From positions 1 through 36,900 of IMG/VR virus record IMGVR_UViG_3300042922_000704: 36,900 nt of DNA; one strand, written 5' to 3'. The DNA comes from a virus. Each line of letters begins with the position of its first letter. Position 1 is the stretch's first letter. The notes beneath the pieces were generated by a model. It saw only the letters and a program-made list of their open reading frames with translations. It was not told where the DNA came from and ran no database searches. The position numbers were made by a program, and so were the translations under genes. Positions 8,290 through 17,209 of the stretch are shown here, in pieces.

Positions 8290-8338
8290 AAAATAAAAAA
8301 ATAGGGGAAAGGGATTAATACAGTTCCCAATCCCCTAT
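8290..8338 (-). terminator. Strong intrinsic terminator between tail tube and chaperone genes
   Basis: On the minus strand ATAGGGG (8338-8332) pairs with CCCCTAT (8307-8301). Inner GGGA/TCCC pairs extend the stem, and TTTTTTTATTTT follows immediately. It would reduce expression of downstream tail genes relative to the abundant tube protein. Confidence 0.8.
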
Positions 8339-8370
8339 AGGTGGTAATAAAAGTAAAATTATAATTAAAA

Positions 8371-8480
8371 ATAAAACAGAAATCCTCATTATCGCTGGTT
8401 TTATTACATAGAGAATAAAGAAGAAAATAACATAAATTCTCTACATAAGAAAAACAGCGATAATGAAACCACTGTTTTAT
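8371..8480 (-). ncRNA. Nested long hairpin, candidate structured RNA element
   Basis: Three perfect stems lie inside one another. ATAAAACAG (8371-8379) pairs with CTGTTTTAT (8472-8480). CATTATCGCTG (8387-8397) pairs with CAGCGATAATG (8455-8465). TAGAGAAT (8409-8416) pairs with ATTCTCTA (8436-8443). The 28 paired positions are far beyond what an AT-rich spacer would give by chance. It lies directly after the tail tube stop codon and before a separate terminator, so it is not simply the terminator. It may stabilise or process the abundant tube mRNA, or be a regulatory RNA. Confidence 0.6.
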
Positions 8481-8482
8481 TT

Positions 8483-8493
8483 TATTTAATATT
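8483..8493 (-). promoter_or_regulatory. AATATTAAATA element overlapping the tail tube stop codon
   Basis: The minus strand reads CGATAATATTAAATAAAAT. The TAA of the element is the stop codon of the gene at 8492-9280. No promoter can be recognised around it. Confidence 0.6.
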
Positions 8494-9280
8494 ATCGAAG
8501 AATATTAGCATCGAAATACGCATTACGAATTTCTCCACCTGGTTCAGTTACTTTTTCAGCGTACATATCAAATGTCATTTCAAGTGTTGTAGCATCTGAT
8601 GCAGATGTAGTTAAAGTAAAGCCAGCTTGAGGACGGCATTTATAAATCATAAGTTGTGCAGGGTATTGAGCTGCTTCTACCTGATCATCCCATTTACCAA
8701 GAGCAACAATTGTACAGAATTTAGAGAACTTATCTGCATCAATTTTAATTGTCTGTGTAGTAGCAGGAGCAGCATATTTATACCATGCAATAACCGTAGA
8801 ACCAATTGGATCAGAAGTTGCATTAAGCGTGATTTCCTCACCAGCAATTGAATATTTATCTTCAAGCGTAGCAGGATCACCAACTGTAATTTCTTCTCCA
8901 TAATCTCTTGCACTGTCTAGCCTGGAAATATAAAGCGTACCATCAATTGGTGTTTGAGCGAGAGTTACTTTATTTCCTGTACTAACTACTAATTGTTCAC
9001 GTTGATAAATATCTCTTGCACCTGTTACAAAATCACTACCAGATAGAAATGCTAATAGTTTTGTATCTACAAGGGGAACTGTAACTTGAAAGTTAACCGT
9101 CTTTGTTGCATCAAAGCTGTATAACTGCTGATTTCCCCAACCACCAGTAATATTGGTACGATCCCCAGCAAATTCATTAGAACCAGTTTGAGCATAATCG
9201 ATTCTAATTAGTGGTTTTTTAGTTGTATAGTCGCAGATGTCCATATTGTAGACTTCTTTGATAGCAAACTGATTACTCAC
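8492..9280 (-). CDS. Major tail (tube) protein
   Basis: A 262-residue beta-rich protein without cysteines at the N-terminus. It has a central Ig-like or insertion segment (about residues 90-165, VTLAQTPIDGTLYISRL...) and a C-terminal 'TLEMTFDMYAE' strand typical of tube and gpV-like proteins that describe themselves with repeating beta strands. Position after the neck genes and before the chaperone supports the assignment. Translation begins at GTG after AAGGTAGG. A strong terminator and a large nested hairpin follow it, consistent with a highly expressed structural protein. It could instead be another abundant beta-sandwich structural protein. Confidence 0.68.
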   Translation of the reverse strand: MSNQFAIKEVYNMDICDYTTKKPLIRIDYAQTGSNEFAGDRTNITGGWGNQQLYSFDATKTVNFQVTVPLVDTKLLAFLSGSDFVTGARDIYQREQLVVSTGNKVTLAQTPIDGTLYISRLDSARDYGEEITVGDPATLEDKYSIAGEEITLNATSDPIGSTVIAWYKYAAPATTQTIKIDADKFSKFCTIVALGKWDDQVEAAQYPAQLMIYKCRPQAGFTLTTSASDATTLEMTFDMYAEKVTEPGGEIRNAYFDANILR

Positions 9281-9302
9281 GTTTATAACCTACCTTTTTT
9301 AA

Positions 9303-10034
9303 TTAATGTATTTTATTTAGTTTTGTATTCCAATGTTTAAGTTTGGGAGTTTTTTCGGAAGAATAGGGGAGAAGCTGAATTCCAATATGATAATCATCCC
9401 AATTGAAAAGACGCTGATAAACATCATAGAGGGTATAAACTGTTAATTTACCAATGTTTTCATATGTATATCCATTACTGAAGGAGGAGACTATTGAAAT
9501 TATATCCAGCAAATCAATGGATTGGTCTGATTGACCTTTCATTTTTTTAGACTTAATTTGATCCATCATAGCCAAAAGTTCTTTTTGTTTGCTTGTATAG
9601 TCAACCTTTTTCTTTTGCGAATCTCCAATTTGATATTGTACATAAACAACATCTTTAATTTCATTGAATAAATTGCTATCTATTATTACTGATTTTTCAT
9701 CTCGGTTTATCAAAAATAAATCTTGAACAAATAGAACTTTTTCATGTAATAATAAAGATAGCGTTTTTTCAACATTTTTTTGAAAATCAGTATTTATACC
9801 AGATAAGTCAGTGATTAAATCATATTTTGATATATTTTGATTAGTTTTCTTTAATATATTTGCATTTTCAAGATTTTCTTGATTAATAACAAAAACACCA
9901 AGTATATCATTGTAAGTTTTATAACCTAGATTAGCTATTTCATTTAAAGTTAAAGGGTAAACTTTTAAATCCTGACTTATTGGTATAGGCTTGCCCCAAT
10001 ATAAATAAAAGGGATCGATAGATATATTGCTCAT
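9303..10034 (-). CDS. Conserved-position structural protein, unknown function
   Basis: A 243-residue protein with no recognised domain. The N-terminus (DPFYLYWGKPIPI) is aromatic. The rest is helical with a lysine-rich stretch around residues 155-175. Its ATG overlaps the stop of the upstream neck gene (ATGA), so translation is coupled and it is probably made in similar amounts. A place between neck and tail tube genes suggests a tail terminator, joining or assembly role. Confidence 0.55.
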   Translation of the reverse strand: MSNISIDPFYLYWGKPIPISQDLKVYPLTLNEIANLGYKTYNDILGVFVINQENLENANILKKTNQNISKYDLITDLSGINTDFQKNVEKTLSLLLHEKVLFVQDLFLINRDEKSVIIDSNLFNEIKDVVYVQYQIGDSQKKKVDYTSKQKELLAMMDQIKSKKMKGQSDQSIDLLDIISIVSSFSNGYTYENIGKLTVYTLYDVYQRLFNWDDYHIGIQLLPYSSEKTPKLKHWNTKLNKIH

Positions 10035-10576
10035 GACTTCTCACTACCAAATTCAAAATATAGGCGATAGCCAATATATGAAGCATTTAAAGTGATTGCA
10101 TTTCCTCCAGTTGTAGAAGCTTTACCTATTCCAGCAATCTGTTTCTCATCAATTAACTCCGTTACATAATCACACAATTTAGCCAACCTATAATCAACTT
10201 TATCAATGTCTGTATGAACGTAAATATCTACAACCATTTCTTGGGTTGGATAACGGGAATTTCGAGATGGAGCACGATTACCTAAATAAAAAAGAAGTCT
10301 ACAACTTTGAGTTGAATTTAATGTCAAATCAGATACTTTAATTGTTGAATAGACAAGAGTATGTCTTAGAGTATTTGATACAATACCACCAACATAAGTG
10401 TCAGTCGGAGATGGATCAGTTGATCCTGGTGGGGGAGTAATACGTTTCCTAGTCGATGTGATTTGAAATATATCGTCACTAAATGAATTAGATTTGTAAT
10501 AAAGAAGTCGAAGAAGATTTTCGTCATTTCTTAGCAGTTTATCAAAGTTAATCATAAATGTAGAAAACTCTTTCAT
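10031..10576 (-). CDS. Putative neck/tail completion protein
   Basis: A 181-residue protein with a helical first third, a proline-rich loop (TPPPGSTDPSPTDTYVGG, about residues 48-65) and then a beta-rich part (MVVDIYVHTDIDKVDYRLAKLCDYV). The beta-rich part resembles tail-terminator proteins, which use such strands followed by a helix. It overlaps both neighbours by ATGA-type junctions. The family assignment is an inference from position and predicted secondary structure. Confidence 0.55.
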   Translation of the reverse strand: MKEFSTFMINFDKLLRNDENLLRLLYYKSNSFSDDIFQITSTRKRITPPPGSTDPSPTDTYVGGIVSNTLRHTLVYSTIKVSDLTLNSTQSCRLLFYLGNRAPSRNSRYPTQEMVVDIYVHTDIDKVDYRLAKLCDYVTELIDEKQIAGIGKASTTGGNAITLNASYIGYRLYFEFGSEKS

Positions 10577-10920
10577 TTATGCTCCTCCAATCCTGCCATC
10601 TTATTCACTAAATTTGTACACTTAAACACTTGAGTTTTAATTAAATCATGTTCTTTTTGCAATTCTGATTCATCTTCAGATAAACAGGGGAGAAGTAAAT
10701 AATCATACAAAGATTCCAAGGTTGCAAGGAGATGGATATAATCAGGTTTGTTACCAAATTCAATGAATCGATCTTCTAATCCTTCCAACTCAAGAATGGT
10801 TGTTTGAACATGTTTGAATCCATCTTTAGCATGTTCCTCATAAAGTGGGAGAATCTTGTACACTTGCCCACATAACGACTCAGCATACTCTTTCTCAACC
10901 ATTAATGAATAATGTTTCAT
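10573..10920 (-). CDS. Small helical connector-region protein
   Basis: A 115-residue mostly helical protein of acidic to neutral character (QKEHDLIKTQVFKCTNLVNKM near the C-terminus). It overlaps the previous stop as TGATG and the next start as ATGA. It is not recognised, but it belongs to the coupled head-tail connector block. Confidence 0.5.
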   Translation of the reverse strand: MKHYSLMVEKEYAESLCGQVYKILPLYEEHAKDGFKHVQTTILELEGLEDRFIEFGNKPDYIHLLATLESLYDYLLLPCLSEDESELQKEHDLIKTQVFKCTNLVNKMAGLEEHK

Positions 10921-11591
10921 CAGCTACCACCTGCTTCACTAGCTGTATTGTGAGCAAGCACAATTAATAAACCTTTATCATTATCAAAAGTTTTATCATA
11001 TTGAAAACCATATATATGATAGGTATTAGCAAACATAGTAAATGTCTTATCTGATAAAGTGGCATTCAGATTGGCACTGTTTTGTATAGTCAGAGAAACA
11101 TCCGCATTTGTATAAGCAATACTTTGGGAAAGATTAGATTGGTATGTATCATCTAAACCATTAATGATACAAGGGATAGATAAGGGATCTTGAGGGAGAG
11201 GATCAGAATAAATAGGGTTCTGCATCTCATCATAATCGATGATTGTCTGAATATCAGGAAGGGGAATAGTGAGAGTATTATTACAGAGTTCAATAACCGA
11301 ATGTTCATAAATTTTATTGTCTTCAGGAAAGGCGATAATTAGCCATTTTTGATCATTATAAGTTACAAGATCGCCAATAGATAAAGATCCTATTGGCATA
11401 ATAATATTTTTTCTATAATTATCATTACTAGTAAATTTTGATGTTATGTATGCCCGACTACTTTCAGCATTAGAATTAATAATCACATCACAACCTAAAA
11501 AACCATCAAGAGCTTTATCTAAAATTAGATTACCATCATTTACTATTTTATCGTTTATATTATCATCGTGATAGAAGGAATAATCTTTCAT
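10920..11591 (-). CDS. Putative head closure/head-tail joining protein
   Basis: A 223-residue protein. Residues about 85-125 read GSLSIGDLVTYNDQKWLIIA followed by strands and 'SVIELCNN'. This is the SH3-like pattern of stopper and head-closure proteins, in which a 'GD.v.y.g..wlv' strand pair is typical. Its position between the gp6-like connector and the neck genes fits. It starts at ATG after AGAGGA and overlaps the upstream gene by 4 bases. Confidence 0.6.
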   Translation of the reverse strand: MKDYSFYHDDNINDKIVNDGNLILDKALDGFLGCDVIINSNAESSRAYITSKFTSNDNYRKNIIMPIGSLSIGDLVTYNDQKWLIIAFPEDNKIYEHSVIELCNNTLTIPLPDIQTIIDYDEMQNPIYSDPLPQDPLSIPCIINGLDDTYQSNLSQSIAYTNADVSLTIQNSANLNATLSDKTFTMFANTYHIYGFQYDKTFDNDKGLLIVLAHNTASEAGGS

Positions 11592-11989
11592 AGATAATCC
11601 TCTGTACTATTCGCAATTAAACGTTCAATAGTATTTTCTTCATTTTCAACAATAGTTCTTAATGTAACCAATTGTGAGGTATAATTCTTGAGACCAATAT
11701 CGCCCTCGAAAGGTTGCCAAACTGTAGTAAAATAGGTTAGTTGATTACTTAATATATCTAATCGAATGTAATGTGCTAATACCAATAAATCATTATCTGA
11801 AAGATCATGATCAACCATTTCTGAAACATCAAAATATGTAATAATAGATTCTGGAAGACGATTATTAAAACTTAAAATCGCTCCATGTATAGAGTCATAA
11901 ATTTTATCTTGTTCTTGTGGTAAATCAATATCTTGAAGCTTACATTTATTTAAAAATGTAGTCCAAATGGTGTCGTAAGTAGTTGCCAT
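11588..11989 (-). CDS. Putative head-tail connector (gp6-like)
   Basis: A 133-residue helical protein. The 'WTTFLNKCKLQDIDLPQEQDKIYDSIHGAILSFNNRLP' pattern of an N-terminal helix pair, a middle helix and 'YFTTVWQPFEGDIGLKNYTSQL' near residue 95 resembles connector proteins that follow the capsid gene in siphophages. No catalytic motifs are seen. The assignment relies largely on position. Confidence 0.55.
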   Translation of the reverse strand: MATTYDTIWTTFLNKCKLQDIDLPQEQDKIYDSIHGAILSFNNRLPESIITYFDVSEMVDHDLSDNDLLVLAHYIRLDILSNQLTYFTTVWQPFEGDIGLKNYTSQLVTLRTIVENEENTIERLIANSTEDYL

Positions 11990-11991
11990 AA

Positions 11992-12474
11992 TTATTCACC
12001 ATCTGTATCTTCTGGTGGAAACAGAATGTCACTAGGTACATTCATCCATTCACTAAGAAAATCAATCTTACCCTTAGCAAGTCCACTGGCAATTCCTTGA
12101 GCAACATCAATTACGAATTTTTTCTCTGCATCAGAAGTGATGGAATTAAGAGTGCCTTTCATTTTCATGAAATTGCCTTTGAGGAGTTTCTCAATGTCTT
12201 CTGATGTATGAGTATTCTTTTCATAAGACTCAGGATCACTTAAATTGTCTTTAAGTTCGTTGAGTTTTTCAACTTCATCTTCAACAATCTCTAATTCACC
12301 TTCATCAAAGCACCGACTATTAAGTGTAAGATAATCAAAGACTTCTTGAGGAACTTCCTTGACATCAATTTTACCGTGTCTAGTCTTTGACCAAGTATAC
12401 TGTTTTTCCCCTCCAGCAAGAGGACACCGAACAAAATATCCTGTATTTCTATTTCGTGCTAACTTAACTCCCAT
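11992..12474 (-). CDS. Capsid-adjacent protein of unknown function
   Basis: A 160-residue protein. Its basic N-terminus (MGVKLARNRNTGYFVRCPLAGGEKQY) is followed by an acidic helical region (residues 50-100). The short distance to the connector gene (2 bp) and the capsid gene upstream suggest a head completion or decoration role. An AATATTAAATA-like site (12503-12513) lies in the gap before it. Confidence 0.5.
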   Translation of the reverse strand: MGVKLARNRNTGYFVRCPLAGGEKQYTWSKTRHGKIDVKEVPQEVFDYLTLNSRCFDEGELEIVEDEVEKLNELKDNLSDPESYEKNTHTSEDIEKLLKGNFMKMKGTLNSITSDAEKKFVIDVAQGIASGLAKGKIDFLSEWMNVPSDILFPPEDTDGE

Positions 12475-12502
12475 AATTTAAAACCATCCTTTTATTCTTG
12501 AT

Positions 12503-12513
12503 TATTTAATATA
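12503..12513 (-). promoter_or_regulatory. Variant of the AATATTAAATA element
   Basis: The minus strand reads TATATTAAATA, 10 of 11 matching the core, shortly after the capsid stop codon TAA. Confidence 0.4.
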
Positions 12514-12518
12514 ATATA

Positions 12519-13532
12519 TTACAATGCTACTGCTGTATTTTCAGTTACGAGACCAACAGCTTCACCATAAACAAGGTTAATAGAAGCGTCTTGAGTAATT
12601 TTCAATACTACGCGTTCATCTTCAATATCTTGGTTGGTCAATTGTTTCAAACCACCATATTCAACGATCTGAAGAGGTTTAACATTTGTGCCACCGCTAA
12701 AGAAGTAACCTTTATTTACAGGGAGTTCAACTTTACTGTTAGTTTCATCAGTAAATGGGTTAATAAGATTCACAGCAGTCGTGCGTCCAATTGCAGAAGG
12801 ATTCAACTGAGTAAGAATTTCATCTTTTAGAGCATCGCTGAGAAGGTTGGGAGATGCAGTAACCTGTTGGTTCAAGAAATAGTCAATAAGAAGAGAATCA
12901 GCAACAAAGATTGATTTTCCACCTGCTACACGAGAAATAGTAGAAGCGAGTTTATTATATTGTGCAATAGTAAGGTTGTCTCCGGAAATTACATTAGCCG
13001 CTGGAATTTTGCCACTTACTACAGCAGCGGCGATCAATTCATAAACTTTATCAAGATAGAGACGAGCTTTTGCATTTGCTACATCATTAACTAGCTGATG
13101 AAAATAATCAACCGACTCTCTTACAAGATCAAGAGGTTCATAGTAGAAACCAGTCGAAAGATGAGCTGGTACTGCTGGAACGTGTTTTCTCCCTGCAATT
13201 CTCACGAGGTCAACACCAGATCCAGATGCAGTCCAGACAACTTTTGCTTTATTTTTCTGAGGAATTTTAATATCAACAATATTACCTGGTTGCTGGTTTT
13301 GGGTTGTAGCAAAAAGACTAAGCATATCTGTTACGATAGGTTTAGCAATTTCATCAGCCGTCTGAACAAGCACATCATTAAATTGATGCAATAGGGAAGG
13401 ATCTGGATTTGAATAACCATCATTAAAAACCTTTGTAATCAATTCCTTAATATCATGTTCATCATTCTCTTCCATCTTGTTATTAATAACACGAGAGAAA
13501 AGACCTTTAAGTTTTGCGTTATTGTAAGTCAT
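12519..13532 (-). CDS. Major capsid protein
   Basis: A 337-residue protein directly downstream of the protease/scaffold gene and of a small capsid accessory gene, the classical place of the major capsid protein. Visible features fit an HK97 fold. A helical N-terminal arm (about 1-70) is followed by a turn containing 'VVWTASGSGVDLVRIAGRKHVPA' (113-135), a long central helix (residues 125-165 region), and an A-domain-like segment ending with 'ITQDASINLVYGEAVGLVTENTAVAL', a beta hairpin at the C-terminus that is common in capsid proteins. The start is ATG with AGGAGG 9 bases upstream, a strong site for a high-copy product. Confidence 0.78.
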   Translation of the reverse strand: MTYNNAKLKGLFSRVINNKMEENDEHDIKELITKVFNDGYSNPDPSLLHQFNDVLVQTADEIAKPIVTDMLSLFATTQNQQPGNIVDIKIPQKNKAKVVWTASGSGVDLVRIAGRKHVPAVPAHLSTGFYYEPLDLVRESVDYFHQLVNDVANAKARLYLDKVYELIAAAVVSGKIPAANVISGDNLTIAQYNKLASTISRVAGGKSIFVADSLLIDYFLNQQVTASPNLLSDALKDEILTQLNPSAIGRTTAVNLINPFTDETNSKVELPVNKGYFFSGGTNVKPLQIVEYGGLKQLTNQDIEDERVVLKITQDASINLVYGEAVGLVTENTAVAL

Positions 13533-13579
13533 TTATGTATATCCTCCTAATATAAATCAAATATTTAATAAAATTTTAA

Positions 13580-14116
13580 TTATGCTTCTACGACTTCAAA
13601 ACGTACTGTTGGGAAGCCAAGAGTATATTCAATATCATCTTCACTAGACACGACAAGCAATTTTAGTTTTGCAGCAGTATAAGTAGCATCAGCAGTATTA
13701 GCAGGTAAAATTTTGAATTTCTTTGCAGTAGTATCAAAATAAGCTACTTGACCGTTAGCAACCGTATCACTAACACCAGTTGCATCAAAAGCAGATGATT
13801 CAAAGCGAGTATATCCAGGTTCAAAAATTACGATTCTTGCATGTTCACCCACTGCATTATAGAAATCATTAATTTCTTCACCCATATAACGAATTTCTGG
13901 AGAAGCAATTAGATAACCCTTTTTAGTTGAGTCTGAAAGCTGTTTTGCAATACGTTCACCGTTTGCATTAAAGCTGAGTTCTACGACAGTGAAATTATCA
14001 ATATCAGCAGTATCTACGATTGCACCATGTGCTACCGTTTTAATTTTCAAGTTCGAAAGATTACCTACGGCATGAGTACCGCGAGTAGTAAAATCAGTAA
14101 GTTGGCGTGTTGCCAT
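13580..14116 (-). CDS. Capsid-associated (decoration) protein, putative
   Basis: A beta-rich protein of 178 residues beginning MATRQLTDFTTRG. I chose the ATG at 14116 because GGAGG lies 8 bases upstream; an in-frame TTG five codons earlier overlaps that site. The repeated short strands and lack of cysteines suit a capsid decoration or minor head protein. Its position between protease/scaffold and capsid genes is typical of such proteins. No family is recognised. Confidence 0.6.
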   Translation of the reverse strand: MATRQLTDFTTRGTHAVGNLSNLKIKTVAHGAIVDTADIDNFTVVELSFNANGERIAKQLSDSTKKGYLIASPEIRYMGEEINDFYNAVGEHARIVIFEPGYTRFESSAFDATGVSDTVANGQVAYFDTTAKKFKILPANTADATYTAAKLKLLVVSSEDDIEYTLGFPTVRFEVVEA

Positions 14117-14151
14117 GTTTAATTCCTCCAATATAATTAATATTATTTAAA

Positions 14152-15579
14152 TTAGTTAGCATAGCGAGAATCAAAATCGTCTGAATCAGGGATCAATTGT
14201 TTTCGCTTGCTAGATGTTTCTTTGAGAATTTCAGCATCTTTATCATTATTTTCTTTAGTAATTACGCAATCAACCAAAATAGCATTCAATTGGTTTTTAG
14301 CTTCAACATCATTCAAAGATTTCTTAATAAGTTCTTGTACTTCTTCTTCTTTGAATTTATCAGATGCGCTGACTGCTTCAAACTTACCTTCATATTCAGA
14401 TTGTTTTTCAGCCAATTCTTTTTCAAATTGTTCAGTTTCAATCTGTTCTTTAAAAGGTTTAAGTTCTTCGATTTTGCTATTCAATTGTTCAATAGTAGAT
14501 TCAGATTCTTTAACTTTAGAATCAACTTCTGCTTTTTCACTAATAATTGCTTCAACTTTAGCGTTAGCTTCATCCAAAGCTTTCTTAGTTTCTTCAGCTT
14601 TTTCTACTTTTTCACTCAATTCCTTAATTTGCGCTTCCATTTGCTGTACTTGAGTAACTTCTACCCAATCACGTTTTTGAGTTACTTCAGTTTTCGACTC
14701 AAAATCAATAGAAACGGTATCATTTGTGCTATCTTTTGCGTAATTATATTTAAAATAACTATCAAAACCTTCTCCGTAGAGATTAGCTACAAAATAACTA
14801 TCATAAACATCACAAATCCAAGAATATGTATTATTATCCAATTGAGCGTCTAGTACACGATATAGTTCAGAACGCTTATCTGTGTCAGAAAGCTCATATA
14901 CTTTCTTAAATCCCACAGTATCACTCCTTTGATCTTTATTTATATTAATTGCTTCTGCAACTAATTTATTTAATTTAGATACATCATAAGCAGGGAGAAC
15001 TTCGGGATGATCTCCTCTGTCCTCAGCATTTAATATACAGTGTCCTTCATATGTATAAGATAATATTTCTTCTATGCCATCTTTAAATAGATAGCTATCG
15101 TAGAGTATTTCCATACTAGAACGAACAGGAACTCCATTATTCACCCATTCTTCAAGCAATCCAATAATATTAGGGAAACGTGATTCCCATAAAATACCTT
15201 TTCCTGCTACAACTTCAATATCATTATCATTTTCATCTTTAATTGTTGTTATATAAGCAGGTTCAGTAAACACGCCAATGGGAATAGTATTAGTTGCCAC
15301 AAATAAATCGCCAGTATCACGAGTTTCATCAATAGAAACTTCATGTCCACCTAAAGCATCATCATCTGCTCCTGGTTCAGAAACAGGATAATATTTTGCT
15401 ACAATAGGCATATTTTGGAGTGTTGCTAATGACTTCTCTGCTGTTTCCTTTTTAATAATGCTATTATTCCAACTAACTTCAAAATCATGAAGAATAAATT
15501 CGCATTCTTTTCGAGTAGGATTATCTGTATCAGTAATTGAATTTAACTGTATATTAAATGTTGCCCGTTTTTTGTCCAA
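14152..15579 (-). CDS. Prohead protease fused to a coiled-coil scaffold
   Basis: A 475-residue protein with two parts. Residues 1-200 look like a phage prohead serine protease. A GHEVSIDETRD segment gives H79, and a VPVRSSMEI segment gives S154 or S155, the usual histidine and serine of this family. A further EGH around 178-180 may complete the active site. Residues 310-430 form a long heptad-rich coiled coil of E, K and A, as in scaffolding proteins. The C-terminus is polar. A fused protease-scaffold would guide capsid assembly and then cleave itself out. Translation starts at TTG behind AAGGAGGTG. The hairpin AACGGG/CCCGTT just upstream ends next to this ribosome site. Confidence 0.75.
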   Translation of the reverse strand: MDKKRATFNIQLNSITDTDNPTRKECEFILHDFEVSWNNSIIKKETAEKSLATLQNMPIVAKYYPVSEPGADDDALGGHEVSIDETRDTGDLFVATNTIPIGVFTEPAYITTIKDENDNDIEVVAGKGILWESRFPNIIGLLEEWVNNGVPVRSSMEILYDSYLFKDGIEEILSYTYEGHCILNAEDRGDHPEVLPAYDVSKLNKLVAEAININKDQRSDTVGFKKVYELSDTDKRSELYRVLDAQLDNNTYSWICDVYDSYFVANLYGEGFDSYFKYNYAKDSTNDTVSIDFESKTEVTQKRDWVEVTQVQQMEAQIKELSEKVEKAEETKKALDEANAKVEAIISEKAEVDSKVKESESTIEQLNSKIEELKPFKEQIETEQFEKELAEKQSEYEGKFEAVSASDKFKEEEVQELIKKSLNDVEAKNQLNAILVDCVITKENNDKDAEILKETSSKRKQLIPDSDDFDSRYAN

Positions 15580-15591
15580 TAGTTTTCACCT

Positions 15592-15620
15592 CCTTAAACG
15601 GGATGAGCAAATTTCTACCC
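15592..15620 (-). promoter_or_regulatory. Hairpin between portal stop and protease ribosome site
   Basis: On the minus strand AACGGG pairs with CCCGTT. The 5' arm overlaps the portal stop codon (GGG TAG) and the 3' arm abuts the AAGGAGG of the next gene. There is no T-run, so it is more likely a translation or mRNA-stability element than a terminator. Confidence 0.4.
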
Positions 15621-17153
15621 GTTAGTCTTACTTTTATTGGTATTTTCATTTGTAACATCAGTTCCTGTATCAGGTGGGCGACCTGTATCATTACCATTAT
15701 TAGTCAATGTATTTGTGTTCTGATAAGGTCTAATTACATCTTTAAGTTTTAATACATTTTGCTCATATAAAGTATCATCAATAAAACTATCAAATGAAAC
15801 TCCATCAAGAAGATCAACAATAGGCTTAACTGCGAATCCTTGTGCTTCAAGTTTGAATAAAGCATCTATTTTATCTTTTGAAGATAATGGAGCTTCCTTG
15901 TCATAGACCATAATAAAATTATTACTTTGAGCAGAAGGGAGGACTAAGTTGAATAATTTCTGATAAACTTCATATTCAATTTCTTCAAGAAGTACGCCAA
16001 TTCTACGATAGAAAGCATCTGAATTAAGTTTCGCAGAATTATAGTTAGCACCAGTACCATTCATCACAGCACTACCTAAACCAAATGAAGAAGTAATATC
16101 AGCATTAATGGACTCAAATTTATCAGGCTTTAATCCTTCACCTGTATTCAAATCTGGGAAATCAAGCTTTGCAAATTCAGGAATAGTGACAACCGATACA
16201 GCATCTTTAGAATTAGTCTCTAATGCTGTTTTAACCCCACTATGAATTTTGCGTTTTAGGTTTTTATTTAGTTTTAGATTAGCATATGGGCTATCTTTTC
16301 CATCTTCGTTACCAATTGTAAGAACGACAATCGCATTGATAACTTTATTTGCAATAGCTTTTTCTAAATCTTTTAATTTCTTCTTATGTAGAACATCATA
16401 TAAACCAGTAGTAGACCAATTTGTTCCTAGTCTTTGATTGCGCTTGAGGGCATGAGTACGAAGAATAAAAGTACGATCTTGGGGAAGTTCAACATATTGA
16501 TATTGTTCTTTATCCTGCTTATAATTTTCATAATCTGATTCTTTAATATATGGTTTGAGATTGGTGAACTCAATTTTCTTTCTAGTATCAGTCAGAGTAT
16601 CAAACCAACCCATATCAACCACTGCTTGCCATTGACCATTTTTACGATACATGGGGAAAATATAATTTAGATCATCAAACAAATAAGGATAAATATTTTT
16701 ATCTTTACCAAGCCAAATACCTACTAATGTTCCTGCCGATATTTCTTGACGAATGATATCCCGTGTTAGTGTCTTGTGATGGACTTGATATAGAATCTGA
16801 TTTAATTTATCTGCGTGAGTTTGATAATTTTTAGGCTTATTAAATGCTTCAATTTTATAATTAAGGGGAGGGAGAGTAGAGGTCAATTCAAAAAGTTGAA
16901 ATATTTCTCCATTACTAATATAATAATATTCAGCTAAATTTTCCAATTCTTTCTGATAGTCATCAGGATTAGCAAAATATTTTTTTAGCTGATCCATATC
17001 AACTTCATCAATGATTCCATTAGAAAACATTGGAGAGAAAAAACTTTCAACAACAGTTCCCATATAGTCTTTATAAGTTGCCATAAGTTTTTCAGGATCT
17101 GTAATTTCGACTTCAGATTCTTGATCTATAGTTGATGCTTTTTCTTCGGGCAA
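15615..17153 (-). CDS. Portal protein
   Basis: A 512-residue protein located directly downstream of the large terminase, as is usual for portals, with a length typical of the family. The N-terminus is acidic. A stretch 'KDKIDALFKLEAQGFAVKPIVDLLDG' (about 425-450) matches the C-terminal portal region in which a 'lf.aga.t.ne.R...g' helix pair recurs. The middle region 'SSFGLGSAVMNGTGANYNSAKLNSDAFYRRIG' (about 355-385) is the classical 'fGvp..ll.g..ysn.e.a...f' portal segment. It forms the dodecameric DNA entry ring and terminase dock. Translation starts at TTG, 7 bases after AAAGGAGG. The SPbeta counterpart would be yonE. Confidence 0.85.
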   Translation of the reverse strand: MPEEKASTIDQESEVEITDPEKLMATYKDYMGTVVESFFSPMFSNGIIDEVDMDQLKKYFANPDDYQKELENLAEYYYISNGEIFQLFELTSTLPPLNYKIEAFNKPKNYQTHADKLNQILYQVHHKTLTRDIIRQEISAGTLVGIWLGKDKNIYPYLFDDLNYIFPMYRKNGQWQAVVDMGWFDTLTDTRKKIEFTNLKPYIKESDYENYKQDKEQYQYVELPQDRTFILRTHALKRNQRLGTNWSTTGLYDVLHKKKLKDLEKAIANKVINAIVVLTIGNEDGKDSPYANLKLNKNLKRKIHSGVKTALETNSKDAVSVVTIPEFAKLDFPDLNTGEGLKPDKFESINADITSSFGLGSAVMNGTGANYNSAKLNSDAFYRRIGVLLEEIEYEVYQKLFNLVLPSAQSNNFIMVYDKEAPLSSKDKIDALFKLEAQGFAVKPIVDLLDGVSFDSFIDDTLYEQNVLKLKDVIRPYQNTNTLTNNGNDTGRPPDTGTDVTNENTNKSKTNG

Positions 17154-17186
17154 GAAGTTTCCTCCTTTCTTGTGGAATATATATGG

Positions 17187-17197
17187 TATTTAATATT
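17187..17197 (-). promoter_or_regulatory. AATATTAAATA element between terminase and portal
   Basis: Exact core in the gap after the large-terminase stop codon, 30 bases before the portal ribosome site. No -35/-10 pair is visible. Confidence 0.55.
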
Positions 17198-17209
17198 TAA
17201 TTGGTTAAA

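Noticed and set aside
14197-14853. Long open frames on the plus strand opposite the protease/scaffold gene
   Set aside because: They mirror the coiled-coil codons of the real gene and are phenylalanine/serine-rich, without ribosome sites. They are shadows.
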